Of a DNA stretch of 64,000 nucleotides, positions 31,611-40,994 are shown piece after piece; position 1 is the stretch's first letter; each line of letters begins with the position of its first letter. The stretch spans positions 806,001 to 870,000 of the forward strand of contig NZ_CP054258.1 of NCBI RefSeq assembly GCF_024181585.1, given 5' to 3'. Source of the DNA: Treponema socranskii subsp. buccale (GTDB lineage: Bacteria > Spirochaetota > Spirochaetia > Treponematales > Treponemataceae). A program made the position numbers and the translations under genes. Under the pieces are notes generated by a model, which saw only the letters and a program-made list of their open reading frames with translations, had not been told where the DNA came from and ran no database searches.

Positions 31611-33707
31611 ATGGTACAAAGAGTAACTGTGAGAGTCGGAGACGCCGACTTGATTTTGGAAACGGGAAGAATCGGCAAACAGGCAAACGGCTGCGTATTC
31701 GCTCAGTGGGGCGGAGCGGCGGTCATTGCGACGGTGTGCGCATCGCACGATGCGGTTGAGGGTATGGATTACGTTCCGGTCACCGTCGATTACAACGAGA
31801 AATTTTACGCTGCGGGAAAGATACCCGGCGGCTTTGTAAAGCGGGAAGGGCGGCCGAAAGATAAAGAGATTCTCGTCTCGCGCCTTATCGACCGGCCGAT
31901 GCGGCCGCTGTTCGAAATGGCGTTCGGACGCGAAATTCAAATCGTGCCGACCTGCGTTTCCGCCGACGGCGTTCATACGCAGGATATCATTGCGGTTATC
32001 GCGGCGAGCGCCGCGGTGACGATTTCGGACATTCCGTTTCACGGACCCGTTGCCGCCTGCCGCGTCGCATATTTGAACGGCGAATACGTCGTCAACCCGA
32101 CGTTTGCGCAAATCGAAAAGGCCGATTTGGAAATCGTCGTCGCGGGTACAGCCGAAGGCTTTACGATGGTCGAAGGCGGCGCGAACGAAGCGTCGGAAGA
32201 CGTGATGCTCGGCGCGCTCGAAAAAGCGCAGGGCTTTATCACGGAGATGTGCCGCCTGCAGGAAGAGCTGCAAAAATTGTGCGGTAAAGAAAAGCTCCCG
32301 CTCGCGCCTCTTTCGGTGACGCTTGAAAATGCGGAAGCGATCGAAGCCGAAGCGACGCCGCTCATGAAAGAAGCGTGTTTCCGCGACGGCAAAATGGAGC
32401 GGAGCGCCGCAGTCAAAGCGGTCAAAAATAAAATCGCCGAAAAATACGCCGAACAGCTTTCGGACGAAGTGCAGAAAAAGCTCTTCGGCGCGCTCATGGA
32501 CGATATTCAATATAAGCTGCTGCGTAAAGCGATTCTCGACGAAGGCGTGCGCATAGACGGACGCAAGTGCGACGAAATCCGTCCGATCACGTGCGAAATC
32601 AACGTGCTGCCGCGTCCGCACGGTTCGGCACTCTTTACGCGCGGCGAAACGCAGTCGCTCGCGGTAACGACGCTCGGTACGACGCTCGACGAACAGGCGT
32701 ACGACGATATCGACGGAAACAGAAGCGAACACTTTATCCTGCACTACAATTTCCCGCCGTATTCGGTCGGAGAAGTCGGCAGGCTTATGACCGGCCGCCG
32801 CGAAATCGGACACGGAAACCTCGCCCGCCGCTCGCTCGCGCCGATGGTGCCGGGCAGAGACGAATTCCCGTATACGATCCGCGTCGTTTCGGAAATCATG
32901 GAATCGAACGGCTCGTCATCACAAGCGTCTACTTGCGGCGGTTGTCTTTCTCTGCTTGCCGCCGGTGTGCCGATGAAAAAGATGGTCGCGGGCGTCGCGA
33001 TGGGGCTCATCACCGATGGACCGAAATACGAAAAGTATAAAATCCTTTCCGATATCCTCGGCGAAGAAGATCACTTGGGCGATATGGATTTTAAAGTCGC
33101 GGGAACAAAAGACGGCATCACCGGTTTCCAGATGGACATAAAGATTGCGGGCGTTTCGACCGAAATCATGCGCGAAGCTCTCGCACAGGCAAAAGCCGGC
33201 CGCTTGCATATTTTGTCGATTATGGAAAAAACGATCGATAAGCCGCAGCCGATCAGCCGCTATGCGCCGAAGATTATTTCCATGAAAATCCCCGTCGATA
33301 AAATCGGTGCGCTCATCGGACCGGGCGGAAAAAATATCAAAGCGCTCTGTGCCGACTACGACGTTACGATCAATACCGACGACGACGGAACGGTTACGAT
33401 TTACGGAAAGACGGGTACTGCCGCCGAAGAAGCGAAAAAAGCCGTCAAAGGCATCACCGAAGATCCGGAACCGGGAACGATCTACAACGGAACCGTCAAG
33501 CGCATTATGGACTTCGGCGCCTTCGTCGAAATTCTTCCGGGAAAAGAAGGGCTTTGCCATATTTCAAAGCTTTCGCATTCCCGCGTCGAAAAAGTTACCG
33601 ATGTGCTGAAAGAAGGCCAGCAGATTCCCGTAAAGCTGCTCGAAGTCGATAAGATGGGACGGCTGAACCTTTCGTACATAGACGCGCTCGACGAACAGGC
33701 GAAATAA
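31611..33707 (+). CDS. pnp: Polyribonucleotide nucleotidyltransferase (PNPase)
   Basis: Phosphorolytic 3'-5' exoribonuclease and core mRNA-decay enzyme, 698 residues. Two RNase PH-like domains flank a helical domain: first with [12 protein letters not shown] and second with [16 protein letters not shown], the phosphate/active-site region with [26 protein letters not shown] domain ([16 protein letters not shown]) and an S1 domain ([26 protein letters not shown]) complete the protein. The length is standard. It follows rpsO but is separated by a terminator and a hairpin repeat, so its message should start at or within that repeat. PNPase genes are commonly autoregulated through a 5' hairpin. 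Confidence 0.97.
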   Translation: MVQRVTVRVGDADLILETGRIGKQANGCVFAQWGGAAVIATVCASHDAVEGMDYVPVTVDYNEKFYAAGKIPGGFVKREGRPKDKEILVSRLIDRPMRPLFEMAFGREIQIVPTCVSADGVHTQDIIAVIAASAAVTISDIPFHGPVAACRVAYLNGEYVVNPTFAQIEKADLEIVVAGTAEGFTMVEGGANEASEDVMLGALEKAQGFITEMCRLQEELQKLCGKEKLPLAPLSVTLENAEAIEAEATPLMKEACFRDGKMERSAAVKAVKNKIAEKYAEQLSDEVQKKLFGALMDDIQYKLLRKAILDEGVRIDGRKCDEIRPITCEINVLPRPHGSALFTRGETQSLAVTTLGTTLDEQAYDDIDGNRSEHFILHYNFPPYSVGEVGRLMTGRREIGHGNLARRSLAPMVPGRDEFPYTIRVVSEIMESNGSSSQASTCGGCLSLLAAGVPMKKMVAGVAMGLITDGPKYEKYKILSDILGEEDHLGDMDFKVAGTKDGITGFQMDIKIAGVSTEIMREALAQAKAGRLHILSIMEKTIDKPQPISRYAPKIISMKIPVDKIGALIGPGGKNIKALCADYDVTINTDDDGTVTIYGKTGTAAEEAKKAVKGITEDPEPGTIYNGTVKRIMDFGAFVEILPGKEGLCHISKLSHSRVEKVTDVLKEGQQIPVKLLEVDKMGRLNLSYIDALDEQAK

Positions 33708-33724
33708 CGAACGAGGAAAGAGTC

Positions 33725-34174
33725 GTGATAAAACCGGTCGCCGTTGCGTGTACCGCGCTTCCGGGCGCTCTTCTTCCCGAATACAAAACGGAAGGAGCTG
33801 CGGGCGCGGATATATCCGCGTTTCTCCCGTCTCCCGTAACGATAGAGCGCGGCGCCTTTGCGCTCATCCCGACGGGCTTATGCTTTGCAATTCCCGAAGG
33901 CTTTGAAGCGCAAGTGAGGCCGCGTTCGGGGCTTGCGGCGAAGTCCGGCGTTACGGTTTTAAATGCGCCCGGTACGATCGACAGCGACTACCGCGGCGAA
34001 GTGAAAGTCATCCTCGTCAATTTCGGAGAAAAACCCTTTGTCGTGCAAAACGGCGACCGCATCGCGCAAATCGTTATTGCATCCGTTACGCAGGCGAATT
34101 TCGTCAAAGCGGATTTTCTCGATAAAACCGTACGCGGGGAGGGCGGCTTCGGTTCTACCGGAGTGAACGTATGA
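33725..34174 (+). CDS. dut: Deoxyuridine 5'-triphosphate nucleotidohydrolase (dUTPase)
   Basis: Hydrolyses dUTP to dUMP, keeping uracil out of DNA and feeding thymidylate synthesis. A trimeric dUTPase of 149 residues with all five motifs: [43 protein letters not shown] and the C-terminal GEGGFGSTG. The start is GTG at 33725 with a GAGGAAAG site. It lies 17 nt after pnp and overlaps the next gene by 4 nt (ATGA), so the three are probably one operon. Confidence 0.96.
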   Translation: MIKPVAVACTALPGALLPEYKTEGAAGADISAFLPSPVTIERGAFALIPTGLCFAIPEGFEAQVRPRSGLAAKSGVTVLNAPGTIDSDYRGEVKVILVNFGEKPFVVQNGDRIAQIVIASVTQANFVKADFLDKTVRGEGGFGSTGVNV

Positions 34175-35430
34175 AGCGCGGGGGCGCCGATTCGGGCGGC
34201 TCGTATTGCGCCGCACTTCGCAGGTATTTTTCCGCGTTTCGAAGGTATCTTTCCGTCTTGAAAAATCGTTTTACCGATTGTGCGCAATCCGTTCGGACAA
34301 AGCTTTTCGGCGCTTCTCTCCGCCCTCACGTTCTTACGCGCTATCTCGTGCGCGAGCTTTTGCTGTATTTTTCCGTCGCATTTTTATTTTTCTTTACGAT
34401 TTTTTTCGTCAATCAGATTTTACTCATCGCGGAAAATATTTTAAGGCAGGGCGCTCCCGTGTGGGACGTCGTAAAGCTTATGACCTACAGTCTTCCGTTT
34501 ATCGTCGCGCAGTCTTCCCCCTTTGCCACTCTCGTCGGCTTTCTCATGTGTTTGGGACGATTTATGAGCGACAACGAAATTATTATTTTCAGAGCGTCGG
34601 GCTTCAGCTACGCTCACATTTTGACTCCGGTGCTCGTCATGGGGCTCGCTATTTCGATCGCGTCCTTTTTCGTAAACGATTATCTTTTGCCGCTCGGCAC
34701 GATCCGCTACAACCGTCTGCGCCGTATGATTTTGTCGTCGAACCCCGCCGTCGCCCTCGCCTCTCATTCGGTAAAGCGGCTCAACACGGCGACGCTCGTT
34801 ACCGGAGATGTTTCCGACACGAAAGTTTCCGACCTCGTCATCATCGATACGGGAAGCGACGGAAAAATGCGAATCATCTCTGCCGGAGAGTCGGAACTGA
34901 AATCGGTGCGCAAAGAGGGTGTGCTCATGCAGCTTACGATGACCGATGCCCTCGCGCTTTTTTTTAACACGGGTTCGTTTTCCGATTACGACCGGCTTGC
35001 ATCGGATACGGTGACGTTCAATCTTTTTGAAAGCGCTTTTTTCAGCGACGGCGGAAACACGAGTCCGCGCGAAATGACGTCTTACGATTTGGGAAGGGCG
35101 CTGCGCGATATGAAAAAAAACGCCGATACCGATAAACGCACGCTCAACAACTATACGCTCGAATACAATAAAAAATTTTCGCTGCCGTTCGGCTCTTTCT
35201 TTTTCGCGCTCCTCGCGCTGCCGCTTGCGTTTTTGTTCGGCAGACAAAACGGACAGACGATAGGCATGATCGTCGGAATCATCATCAGCTTTTTGTATTG
35301 GACGATGATGATACTCGGACAGTATGCGTCGAGCAGAAACGGCTTTAACGGATTTTGGAGCATGTGGATTCCGAATATCGTGACGGGCGCGGCGGGGGCG
35401 GCGTTTTATATCGCGCTGAAAAAGCGATGA
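34171..35430 (+). CDS. LptF/LptG family permease (first of two)
   Basis: Membrane component of the type that, with LptB, extracts lipopolysaccharide from the inner membrane in Gram-negatives; in treponemes, which may lack classical LPS, the cargo is uncertain. The 419-residue protein has a ~50-residue basic N-terminus, two helices ([20 protein letters not shown] and a second near [12 protein letters not shown]), a long periplasmic beta-jellyroll region and two to three C-terminal helices including [22 protein letters not shown]. It starts at ATG 34171 overlapping the dut stop, and its stop overlaps the next homologue's start. Confidence 0.87.
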   Translation: MKRGGADSGGSYCAALRRYFSAFRRYLSVLKNRFTDCAQSVRTKLFGASLRPHVLTRYLVRELLLYFSVAFLFFFTIFFVNQILLIAENILRQGAPVWDVVKLMTYSLPFIVAQSSPFATLVGFLMCLGRFMSDNEIIIFRASGFSYAHILTPVLVMGLAISIASFFVNDYLLPLGTIRYNRLRRMILSSNPAVALASHSVKRLNTATLVTGDVSDTKVSDLVIIDTGSDGKMRIISAGESELKSVRKEGVLMQLTMTDALALFFNTGSFSDYDRLASDTVTFNLFESAFFSDGGNTSPREMTSYDLGRALRDMKKNADTDKRTLNNYTLEYNKKFSLPFGSFFFALLALPLAFLFGRQNGQTIGMIVGIIISFLYWTMMILGQYASSRNGFNGFWSMWIPNIVTGAAGAAFYIALKKR

Positions 35431-36497
35431 TGCTCGTAAAATATTTATTTAAACGGTTTTTACCCGTCTTTTTAGGCGCCGTATTTTTTTCGGCGATCGT
35501 TTTAAATCTCGTCGATCTTTTGATGAACTTGTGGCGCTATATTCAAAATCAAGTGCCGGCTTCCGTCGTGTTTAAAATTATGGCGCTCTACACGCCGAAA
35601 ACGATTTGGTACGCCGTCCCCATGGGTATCCTCTTCGCTTCATCGTATACGCTGAGCGCCCTCTATGCGAATAACGAGCTTACGGCAATTTTTGCGTCGG
35701 GCGTCTCGCTTTTTCGTTTTACAGCTCCGCTTTTGCTTTTGTCGCTCGTTTTGAGTTTCGCCCTGTTTTTTCTCGACGACGCGCTCGCCGTCACTACCTA
35801 TGCGCAAAAGCAAAAGCTGCAAAGCACCGTTTTAAATCAGGAAAAAACGCTCGATAACGATGTGATAGTCATCCTCGCCGAAGGGGGCAATCTCATCTAT
35901 AAGGCCGCCGTCTACGACGATGCGCAAAAGCGGCTTTACGATCTGTATTGTATTTTTCGAGGCGACGATAAAAAACTTGAAGCCGTCATTCACGCCGATT
36001 CCGCGCTGTGGGATACGGATCGCTGGAGACTGCAAAACGCGGTGCAGTTTTCGCTTGCAGGCGGGACGGTTACGCGCAGTGTTCCCGACGACGCTTTTAC
36101 TTCCCGCCTCACAGAGCCTTTTGAAACGTTTCGGAACAACGTCGTTTCGGTCGAAGAGGTTACGGTGCGCGAAGCGAAAGAATATATCGAACACTTGATG
36201 CGGACGGGGCTGCCGTTCGGAGAAGCGCTTTCGCTGTACTACAAAAAGTTCGCGTTTCCGTTTATCGTGTTTATCGTCGTCTTCCTTTCAATCGGCCTTT
36301 CCGGGCGATCGAGAAAAAACGTCATGCTCATAAGTCTCGCGCTTTCGATAGGAGCTGCGGTTTTGTTTTACGTGACGCAGATGATTACGATGCTCCTTGC
36401 AAAGTTCGGCTATATAACCGCCTTTTCCGGAGCGTGGTTTCCGGTTATCCTGTTTATCATAGCGAGCGCTCTCCTTTTGCGCTTTACGAGGACATAA
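35427..36497 (+). CDS. LptF/LptG family permease (second of two)
   Basis: Partner of the preceding permease, 356 residues. It has the same layout: a basic start [20 protein letters not shown], helices 1-3, a periplasmic jellyroll region and C-terminal helices (FIVFIVVFLSIGLSGRSRKN, LLAKFGYITAFSGAWFPVIL). The ATG at 35427 overlaps the previous stop (ATGATG); an alternate ATG is at 35430. The pair would form the LptFG heterodimer; the ATPase LptB is not nearby. The stop is followed after 2 nt by the GTG of tgt. Confidence 0.87.
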   Translation: MMLVKYLFKRFLPVFLGAVFFSAIVLNLVDLLMNLWRYIQNQVPASVVFKIMALYTPKTIWYAVPMGILFASSYTLSALYANNELTAIFASGVSLFRFTAPLLLLSLVLSFALFFLDDALAVTTYAQKQKLQSTVLNQEKTLDNDVIVILAEGGNLIYKAAVYDDAQKRLYDLYCIFRGDDKKLEAVIHADSALWDTDRWRLQNAVQFSLAGGTVTRSVPDDAFTSRLTEPFETFRNNVVSVEEVTVREAKEYIEHLMRTGLPFGEALSLYYKKFAFPFIVFIVVFLSIGLSGRSRKNVMLISLALSIGAAVLFYVTQMITMLLAKFGYITAFSGAWFPVILFIIASALLLRFTRT

Positions 36498-36499
36498 AA

Positions 36500-37633
36500 G
36501 TGAATATTTTTGAAGTGCACCATACGAGTTCCGACGGCTCGGCGCGGACGGGGCTGTTGACGCTGCCGCACGGCACTGTCCGAACTCCCGTCTTTATGCC
36601 GGTCGGAACGAATGCGACGGTCAAAGCCGTGTCGAAAGAATCGCTCGAAGAGATCGGCTTTGAAATCATCCTCGCCAATACCTACCACCTCTTTTTGCGC
36701 CCCGGTCCCGATTTGATAAAAGAAGCTGGCGGGCTGCACGGCTTTTCGAAGTGGCAAAAAAATTTTCTCACCGATTCGGGCGGTTTCCAAGTGTTTTCGC
36801 TCGCAAAGCTTCGGAAGATCGGCGCTGAAGGCGTTTCGTTCCAAAGTCACATCGACGGTTCGCGGCACTTTTTTACTCCCGAAAACGTCGTTGAAACGCA
36901 GGCGAAATTCAACAGCGATATTCAAATGCAGCTCGACGTGTGCACGGGCTGGAATGAAGGCAGAAAAGAAGCCGAGCGCGCTCTGGTGATTACGACGGAT
37001 TGGGCGAAGCGGGCGCTTTCGGAGTGGAAGCGGGAGACCGAGCGCGGCTATCGCGGTTTTCTCTTTCCGATCGTTCAGGGTAATTTTTTTGAAGATCTCC
37101 GCAAAGAAAGCGCTCTCTTCGTTTCGTCTCTCGATACGGCGGGCATCGCGATCGGCGGTCTTTCCGTCGGAGAACCCGCTGAAGAGTTCGTGCGCTTTTT
37201 GCAGTATACGGTGCAATACTTACCCGAAGCGAAACCGAAATACGTTATGGGAATCGGTACGCCCGAATACATACTCGAAGCGGTCGCCTCCGGCATCGAT
37301 ATGTTCGACTGCGTGCTTCCGACGCGCAACGCGCGCAACGGTTCGTACTTTACGCACGACGGTATGCTGTCGATAAAACAGGAACGCTTTGCGCACGATT
37401 TTTCTCCGATAGATGCCGAGTGCACGTGCAAAGTGTGCCGCACCTATTCCCGCGCCTATCTCCGTCACCTCTTCAAAGAGCAGGAAATACTCAGCGCGAT
37501 GCTTTCATCGTATCACAATCTCTATTTTCTTCACGCGATGATGGGTGAAATCCGTAACGCAATCGAAGAGAACAGGTTTTTAGAGTATAAGCGCGATTTT
37601 CTTGCGCGATTCGGCGCCGGAACCATCCGATAG
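36500..37633 (+). CDS. tgt: Queuine/preQ1 tRNA-guanine transglycosylase
   Basis: Exchanges guanine 34 of GUN-anticodon tRNAs for the queuosine precursor preQ1, 377 residues. Signatures: TPVFMPVGTNATVKAVS, ILANTYHLFLRPG, LTDSGGFQVFSL (active-site region), GIAIGGLSVGEP, DCVLPTRNARNG (nucleophile Asp) and the zinc site CTCKVCRTYSRAYLRHL. The GTG at 36500 is preferred to the in-frame ATG at 36434 because the longer form overlaps the preceding gene and begins before conserved sequence; GAGGACA is the RBS. Its 3' end touches a large inverted repeat at 37637. Confidence 0.96.
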   Translation: MNIFEVHHTSSDGSARTGLLTLPHGTVRTPVFMPVGTNATVKAVSKESLEEIGFEIILANTYHLFLRPGPDLIKEAGGLHGFSKWQKNFLTDSGGFQVFSLAKLRKIGAEGVSFQSHIDGSRHFFTPENVVETQAKFNSDIQMQLDVCTGWNEGRKEAERALVITTDWAKRALSEWKRETERGYRGFLFPIVQGNFFEDLRKESALFVSSLDTAGIAIGGLSVGEPAEEFVRFLQYTVQYLPEAKPKYVMGIGTPEYILEAVASGIDMFDCVLPTRNARNGSYFTHDGMLSIKQERFAHDFSPIDAECTCKVCRTYSRAYLRHLFKEQEILSAMLSSYHNLYFLHAMMGEIRNAIEENRFLEYKRDFLARFGAGTIR

Positions 37634-37636
37634 GTC

Positions 37637-37849
37637 GAATGGCGAGTTTGGAAAGTATCAGCTAATAGCGCTGTGTTTACGGCGAGAACTTCGTTCGCTG
37701 CGCTCACTACCGAGTTTGCTCTGCAAACTCGCCGTGTATGCCGCGGTCGAGCTTTTAGGGTGGGCTTTCATGAGTCTAACGCTCGAAACGGCACGCAGCC
37801 GGAACCTCGCCGTAAACATAATTTTATTTATTTTCCAAACTCGCCATTC
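37637..37849. repeat. 213-bp inverted-repeat element (family C relative)
   Basis: The ends are an 18-bp perfect inverted repeat: GAATGGCGAGTTTGGAAA (37637-37654) and its reverse complement (37832-37849). Inside, TGTTTACGGCGAG (37674-37686) pairs with CTCGCCGTAAACA (37806-37818), and a central hairpin is GAGTTTGC-TCT-GCAAACTC. TAATAGCGC and CGAGTTTGC-GCAAACTCG recall the modules of family C. It begins 3 nt after the tgt stop. Looks like a non-coding miniature transposable element or a very large terminator hairpin. Confidence 0.8.
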
Positions 37850-37873
37850 CGTTGGTGAACGAAACGGATGGAA

Positions 37874-38016
37874 AAGGGGCTGTCTCAAAAGTCGGTTACT
37901 TTTTCGACAGCCCGTCGAGTTTAAAATTAAGTCTTTATATTGCAAGGACTTAATTTTAAACATCGCATATAAAATCAAGGGGCTGTCCAAAAACTGAAGT
38001 TTTTGGACAGCCCCTT
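37874..38016 (+). repeat. Family B repeat, complete copy
   Basis: 143 bp bounded by AAGGGGCTGTC and GACAGCCCCTT. Hairpins: GGCTGTC/GACAGCC (37878-37911), GTTTAAAATTAAGTC with GACTTAATTTTAAAC (15-bp stem), and GGGGCTGTCCAAAAAC-TGAA-GTTTTTGGACAGCCCC at the right end. It is the inverted counterpart of the copy at 19164-19307 with only scattered differences, which suggests recent spread. Confidence 0.88.
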
Positions 38017-38053
38017 GAACCAAATAATATGATCGACGGATCGAGGATTGTCT

Positions 38054-39583
38054 ATGAAGATACACTATGCCACAGTTGCTCTGACTTTTTTTGTACTGCA
38101 GCCCTTTTGCCGTGTTCCCGCCGGCAAAAGCGCTTCGGTTTTTGCCCAAAGCGCTTCGTCCGCTTCTGCGCAAAACGCGTCGGCGCAAAGCGCGGCACCG
38201 GTCGGAACTTCGATCGGAGGGGTTTCTCAAATCAAAAAAGCCGTCACGATACCTCAAGCGAAGCGCCCTGCAGCTCCCGATAAAGAAAAGAGCGAAAAAG
38301 CCGCTCTTTCCGATAAAAGCCCAGACACCGTAAAAGAATATCGCGATACGTTCCGCTACGGCGTGTCGCCCGAAATCACGTCGCTTTTGCAAAAGTGCAT
38401 CGACAACGACGATCCCCGCTTTTCGGACGACGCGTACGATTTATTTCATACGACGCGCTCTTCGCAAGTGCGTGAAAAAATTCTCGAATATTTTACGCAT
38501 CTGAAAGATCCGTGTTTGGAAGATTATGCCGTCGGCGTTTTGGACGATCCCTACGATACGAAAAACACTACGGTCGAAGCGGTGTTCCGCTACGTTTCCG
38601 CGGTAAAGTGCAAAGAAGCGCTTCCGGCAGTTCTCGCCCTTTTGGATACGGACAGCGACGCGTATTTTCAAGCCGCGCTTACGACGATCGGAGAGATCGG
38701 CGGGCCGGAAGAAGCGCAGTACCTTGCAGGCTATATCGACCGCGATGATTTGACCGTGCCTCAAAAACAAGCGCTCGCTCGCGTGCTCGGAAAACTGCAT
38801 GCAACTGAAACGTGGGCGAAGCTCGTTTCGATTGCGCAAAATGAAGACGAAAACGCTTTTGTGCGTATGTACGCGGCGGAAGCGATCGGCGCGATGCAAA
38901 AGAGCGAATCGATTCCTATCCTTGCCGAACTCTACGAATCATCCGACCCGAATTTCCGCCAGTACGTCATCAAAGGCTTGTCGTACTATCCCGAAAGCGG
39001 AGAGGCAAAAGAAGTCATCATGCAGGGCATCCGCGACGAACACTATAAAGTGAGACTCGAAGCGATAGCCGCGGTAAAAAAACTCAAACTTACCGAAGCG
39101 TCTCCGTACCTCGTCTACCGTGCAAAAAACGATAAAGAAAAAGTCGTCAAAACCGCGTGCTACGATGCGCTCGCTTCCCTCGGCACAAAAGACGGAAACG
39201 GCTGCCTCATAGAGATCGTCTCCGATCCGAAGTCCGGCGATACTGCAAAGGCGGACGCGGCGAAAGCGCTCGTTTCTCAAGGCTCGGTCGGTGAAAAAGA
39301 GATACTCGCCCTCGCCGGAGCAACGCTCAAAGACGATAAGCGAAAGCAGCTCCGCTACGCGCTCGGAAAACTGTTCGCAAAGTACGCGAGAGCGGGCTAT
39401 GCGGATATCTGCCGCGATTTTTTGCTTTCAAAAGATGCGGCGACGGTGAGCCTCGGTCTCGATATGTATGCGAAAGCGAAATACGCTTCGGCCGCCGCCG
39501 TCGTCTCCTCTCTTGCGAACGATAAAAAATCGGGAGCGAACGGAGAACGTGCTCGGAAGATTCTCGGCATGAGCGAACAGTAG
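38054..39583 (+). CDS. Exported HEAT-repeat protein
   Basis: A 509-residue protein with an N-terminal signal sequence (IHYATVALTFFVLQPF), an Ala/Ser/Gln-rich linker (~25-75), and then about nine HEAT/armadillo-like helical repeats, for example LPAVLALLDTDSDAYFQAAL, FVRMYAAEAIGAMQKSES and HYKVRLEAIAAVKKLK. Such repeats form a curved scaffold for protein binding. ATG at 38054 is taken since GAGG lies 7-8 nt upstream and the signal sequence follows; a TTG at 38048 is possible. Likely periplasmic. Its partners are unknown, and no neighbouring gene suggests one. Confidence 0.8.
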   Translation: MKIHYATVALTFFVLQPFCRVPAGKSASVFAQSASSASAQNASAQSAAPVGTSIGGVSQIKKAVTIPQAKRPAAPDKEKSEKAALSDKSPDTVKEYRDTFRYGVSPEITSLLQKCIDNDDPRFSDDAYDLFHTTRSSQVREKILEYFTHLKDPCLEDYAVGVLDDPYDTKNTTVEAVFRYVSAVKCKEALPAVLALLDTDSDAYFQAALTTIGEIGGPEEAQYLAGYIDRDDLTVPQKQALARVLGKLHATETWAKLVSIAQNEDENAFVRMYAAEAIGAMQKSESIPILAELYESSDPNFRQYVIKGLSYYPESGEAKEVIMQGIRDEHYKVRLEAIAAVKKLKLTEASPYLVYRAKNDKEKVVKTACYDALASLGTKDGNGCLIEIVSDPKSGDTAKADAAKALVSQGSVGEKEILALAGATLKDDKRKQLRYALGKLFAKYARAGYADICRDFLLSKDAATVSLGLDMYAKAKYASAAAVVSSLANDKKSGANGERARKILGMSEQ

Positions 39584-39730
39584 GGGCGGCCGGCGTGCGC
39601 GTGCTACAGGGGCAAGCGATTGACTTGAACTTGATTGTTGCTGGGGTAATTGGCCTCATCGATGAGGCGATAGTAAGAGCGGCTTTCCGATGTTACGATT
39701 CGGTATTGCCGATTATGTGTACAGGTATGC

Positions 39731-39776
39731 AAGGGCTGTCCAAAAACTTCAGCCTTTGGACAGTTTCCCTTTTTTG
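39731..39776. terminator. Family B right-end hairpin acting as terminator
   Basis: AAGGGCTGTCCAAAAAC is followed by TTCAGCCTTTGGACAGTTTC and CCTTTTTTG: the right-hand hairpin of family B, with mismatches, plus a T-run. It lies between the convergent HEAT and URO-D-like genes. About 140 bp between 39584 and 39730 show nothing else recognisable. Confidence 0.65.
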
Positions 39777-39832
39777 ATAAGCTCCGTTATTTTTTTGCTG
39801 TAGTTTTCGGACAGCTTTTTTACTATGCGATA

Positions 39833-40888
39833 TTATTTTTTGCTGTATTTTTCGGCGTAACGTCTTACTTCGTCAAGTCGTTTGTATCCTACCTGCGGAG
39901 GAATAGTGCAATCGGCTCCGATAATGACGCCGACGGTTCCGACATCCGCTATGAGCTGCTTTACGCGATTTTCGATTTCGGTATCGGGGCCGATATCGAG
40001 CAGCGTGCCTTTGCTGTTGGGAAAGCCGCCTAAAACGCAAGCGCCGCCGAAATATTTTTTCCCTTCCGAAAGCGACATTTTTTCCGCGTGTATCGACCAG
40101 TTGTATACTTTGGCTTTGTAGTCGGTATAGAATGATAAATTGTTTGTCGTACTTCCGTAACCGCATATATGCAAAATATTGTTATCCCATAACGTATTTA
40201 TTTTATGTAAAACTTGGAGATCCGATTTTTCCACGTAATGCTTGTGGAAGTTTATATCGACTTGCTTTGCCTGTACGCTTTGCACGCTGTAATAGATACC
40301 GTCGACGGCGGTATTCCGTTTGATTTTATCGGCGAGAACTTCGAGGTCTTTCGCGATTTCCAAAGAAGCTGCGAGCATCGCATCGGGGTCTTCGATAAAC
40401 AACTCGGCAAATAATTCGGGGCGCTTTTTGTAGCACTCGGTATATAAGCGGATATAATTGAGCGGGGCGAAGATATTGTAAAAGGCTGCGATTTCTCCGT
40501 TGAAATGTTTGAGAATTTCGTTGAGCATATCGACTTGCTTATCGTACCACGGAGAAGACATACCTATCGATTTGATTTTTTTTATGTCGTCGATAGTGTT
40601 GATATCGTTTTCCATGATCGACGGATGCCCGAAAAAACCGTCGGACATAACCTTTGCCATATCGGGCTTGAGATCGTCATACATTTTTTTCGTGCCGTCG
40701 ATCGTCGCTTGAATGATTCCGTCATCCATGAGTCCGCGGAATTGCCGGTATTCGTCGGCGAAGTGCCACCAAAATCCTACGGGGACGCGCTCGACGGCTT
40801 TGTTGTCAAACGCATCCAAAATCAGTTTTCGCTTTGCTTTCATCTCTGCGTGTGTGTTCTCTCTCGATTGAGCCTCATTGCAAGTCAT
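39833..40888 (-). CDS. Uroporphyrinogen decarboxylase-like protein (URO-D/MtaA superfamily)
   Basis: A 351-residue TIM-barrel protein of the URO-D superfamily, which includes heme-pathway decarboxylases and corrinoid-dependent methyltransferases. Visible: VPVGFWWHFADEYRQF near the N-terminus, LHICGYGSTTNNLSFYTDY, GGFPNSKGTLLDIGPDTEIE and a C-terminal VIIGADCTIPPQVGYKRLDE, where a Cys and the terminal TIPP resemble the zinc-binding Cys region of methyltransferases. No corrinoid protein or heme gene is nearby, so a methyltransferase or unknown role is more likely than heme synthesis. Start at ATG 40888 with GGAGG 8 nt upstream; upstream in-frame codons are ignored. Base composition is more AT-rich than neighbours. 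Confidence 0.75.
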   Translation of the reverse strand: MTCNEAQSRENTHAEMKAKRKLILDAFDNKAVERVPVGFWWHFADEYRQFRGLMDDGIIQATIDGTKKMYDDLKPDMAKVMSDGFFGHPSIMENDINTIDDIKKIKSIGMSSPWYDKQVDMLNEILKHFNGEIAAFYNIFAPLNYIRLYTECYKKRPELFAELFIEDPDAMLAASLEIAKDLEVLADKIKRNTAVDGIYYSVQSVQAKQVDINFHKHYVEKSDLQVLHKINTLWDNNILHICGYGSTTNNLSFYTDYKAKVYNWSIHAEKMSLSEGKKYFGGACVLGGFPNSKGTLLDIGPDTEIENRVKQLIADVGTVGVIIGADCTIPPQVGYKRLDEVRRYAEKYSKK

Positions 40889-40994
40889 TGTTTGTACCTC
40901 CGTAGCAGTATAATTATTAATTGTTCGGGAATATTCTTTCCTGCAATCCATCATAACCCGAACGGAGCGTTTTGTAAATTGCGGTACGGATGCC

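Noticed and set aside
36434..36499. ATG start of tgt 66 nt upstream
   Set aside because: It lies inside the preceding lptF/G-type gene; GTG at 36500 has an RBS and the normal N-terminus.
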